Source: JBGOUJ01 sp041477005
Lineage (GTDB): Bacteria > Acidobacteriota > Terriglobia > Bryobacterales > JACQDG01
Direction of reading: 5' to 3'
Length of the DNA stretch: 7,751 nucleotides
Assembly (NCBI GenBank): GCA_041477005.1
Contig: JBGOUJ010000378.1
Location: forward strand, 1 to 7,751
In this document: positions 6,921 to 7,751 of the stretch, one piece after another
How positions within the stretch are numbered: position 1 is the first letter of the stretch
Layout: each line of letters begins with the position of its first letter
Translations under genes and position numbers: made by a program
Notes under the pieces: generated by a model
The model's database searches: none
What the model was told of the DNA's origin: nothing
What the model saw: the letters and a program-made list of their open reading frames with translations, nothing else

Positions 6921-7751
6921 TTACCCCCTCATTGCCGCGATGAGAGTGTTGCCCAGGTCTTCGGCCGAGCGGCGCAGAATGGTTTCGTTCGTATGCAAGG
7001 CCAACTCGGTGAGCCCCGCGGTCTTCGAGTTCCTGGCGGCTACCGTGATTCCATCCCTTTCGAGGCGCGCGCGATACGAGCTGGCGTCCGCCACGGGGAT
7101 GGTCGCAAAGGCAATATTGCTTCCGGGCGAAACTCGTTCCAGGCGGACTCCCGGATGCGCCGCCAGTTTGGAAAACAAAGCTTCCGATGTCGCCACAGCT
7201 TTGGAGTATCGCTCCTCAAATCCCTCGAGAAAGTGCAGCGCGACCGCCGCGTGGGGCCAGACTTGAAAAACTCCGCCGCCAAACATGCGGCGCGTGTGAT
7301 AGAGGTTTTCGAGCAGACTGCGGGGGCCGGCCAGAATAGCGCCCATCCCGGAATTGAAGTACTTGTAAAGAGAGATGTAGACGGTGTCGAAGAGCGCCGC
7401 GTACCGGGCGACGGGGATGCCGGTATAAGGCGCGGCCAAAAACAGGCGAGCGCCGTCCAGGTGCATGCGAATGCCGTGCTCGCGCGCAAACGTGGCAATC
7501 CGCTTCATATCTTCAAATGGAAAGACTTCACCATACTTTCGGCGCACGGGAGACTCGATGGAGACAACCCCGACCGGAGCGGCGACTCTTCCTTCTTCAG
7601 CATCCTTCACCGCTTCCTGAACGTCGCTGAGCGTGAAGGCTGCCTTGTCAGGCGCCAGTGGAACCAGGTTGAGCCCGCTCAGTCGCTGGGCGCAATCGCC
7701 TTCGTCCTTGTAGAGATGGCTCTCTTGCTGTACCAGCACCTTGCGTCCATC
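6921..7751 (-). CDS. Threonine-aldolase / beta-eliminating-lyase family PLP enzyme (N-terminus outside window)
   Basis: The frame runs from the right edge to TAA 6923-6921, giving 276 residues; the GTG at 7739 is internal. The fold-type-I PLP family of low-specificity threonine aldolases is recognisable. ESHLYKDEG (10-18) holds His12, which aligns with the active-site His that stacks on PLP. RMHLDGARL (95-103) holds Asp99, which contacts the pyridine nitrogen, and Arg102. SLYK (127-130) places the Schiff-base lysine at Lys130, followed by GMGAILAGP. Family members split L-threonine or L-allo-threonine into glycine and acetaldehyde in the cytoplasm. The lysine context here is SLYKYFNSGMG rather than the usual SLSKGL. 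It therefore belongs to a divergent subgroup, and substrate and stereochemistry are open. Perhaps 80 N-terminal residues are missing. The gene lies directly upstream of the hydrolase gene in the same direction, with no obvious metabolic link between them. Confidence 0.9.
   Translation of the reverse strand, partial: DGRKVLVQQESHLYKDEGDCAQRLSGLNLVPLAPDKAAFTLSDVQEAVKDAEEGRVAAPVGVVSIESPVRRKYGEVFPFEDMKRIATFAREHGIRMHLDGARLFLAAPYTGIPVARYAALFDTVYISLYKYFNSGMGAILAGPRSLLENLYHTRRMFGGGVFQVWPHAAVALHFLEGFEERYSKAVATSEALFSKLAAHPGVRLERVSPGSNIAFATIPVADASSYRARLERDGITVAARNSKTAGLTELALHTNETILRRSAEDLGNTLIAAMRG
6924..6930 (-). promoter_or_regulatory. Shine-Dalgarno-like GAGGGGG before the hydrolase frame
   Basis: GAGGGGG (minus strand) overlaps the last two sense codons of the aldolase gene (AGG GGG). 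Its GAGG core lies seven bases before the in-frame ATC at 6919 and 16 before the ATA at 6910. On spacing alone the ATC is the better start. The position suggests that hydrolase translation is coupled to termination of the aldolase gene. Confidence 0.45.

Noticed and set aside
6908..6935. Programmed +1 frameshift at GGG-TAA fusing the aldolase to the Tat frame
   Set aside because: A +1 shift would indeed join the frames, but a Tat signal must be N-terminal to work, so a fusion makes no biological sense here.
6921..7751. Recent transfer of the aldolase gene judged by lower GC
   Set aside because: Some stretches are visibly less GC-rich, but hand counts of short segments varied as much inside the SNF2 gene, so the contrast is not reliable.

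Overview
The window looks like a piece of a high-GC acidobacterial genome, most likely from the Bryobacterales/Solibacter group. The strongest sign is the gene at the left edge. It ends in the C-terminal domain catalogued as TIGR03437, which is greatly expanded in Candidatus Solibacter and its relatives. A Tat-exported glycoside-hydrolase-like protein fits that lineage too. This assignment rests on recognised protein families, not on a marker gene.

Layout. The plus strand carries only the C-terminal 196 codons of the TIGR03437 protein (1-591). The rest is a same-direction run of four genes on the minus strand, read from right to left: a threonine-aldolase-type PLP enzyme cut by the right edge (6921-7751), a large secreted glycoside-hydrolase-like protein (4760-6808, with a Tat signal coded as far upstream as about 6919), a 998-residue SNF2 helicase (1576-4572), and a 281-residue SWIM zinc-finger protein (728-1573). 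The plus-strand gene and the SWIM gene converge across a 136-base gap with only a weak hairpin. No tRNA, rRNA, CRISPR array, insertion sequence or att-like repeat was seen.

How the genes work together. The SNF2 and SWIM genes are almost certainly one translational unit. Only two bases separate the SNF2 stop from the SWIM start, and both starts carry the same 11-base ribosome-binding segment. A helicase motor plus a small zinc-binding partner suggests a DNA- or nucleoprotein-remodelling module whose target is unknown. The aldolase and glycoside-hydrolase genes are also tightly packed, and the hydrolase's ribosome-binding site lies within the last codons of the aldolase gene. The two pairs are separated by 187 bases, and nothing in the sequence links them functionally.

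Most unusual point. The hydrolase reading frame encodes a textbook twin-arginine signal (SRRGFL plus a hydrophobic stretch) upstream of its first ATG, but no ATG, GTG or TTG lies in frame before the signal. Either a rare AUC or AUA start is used, or the sequence has a small error or mutation there. I found no convincing undescribed system; the SNF2-SWIM pair and this start are the two best leads.
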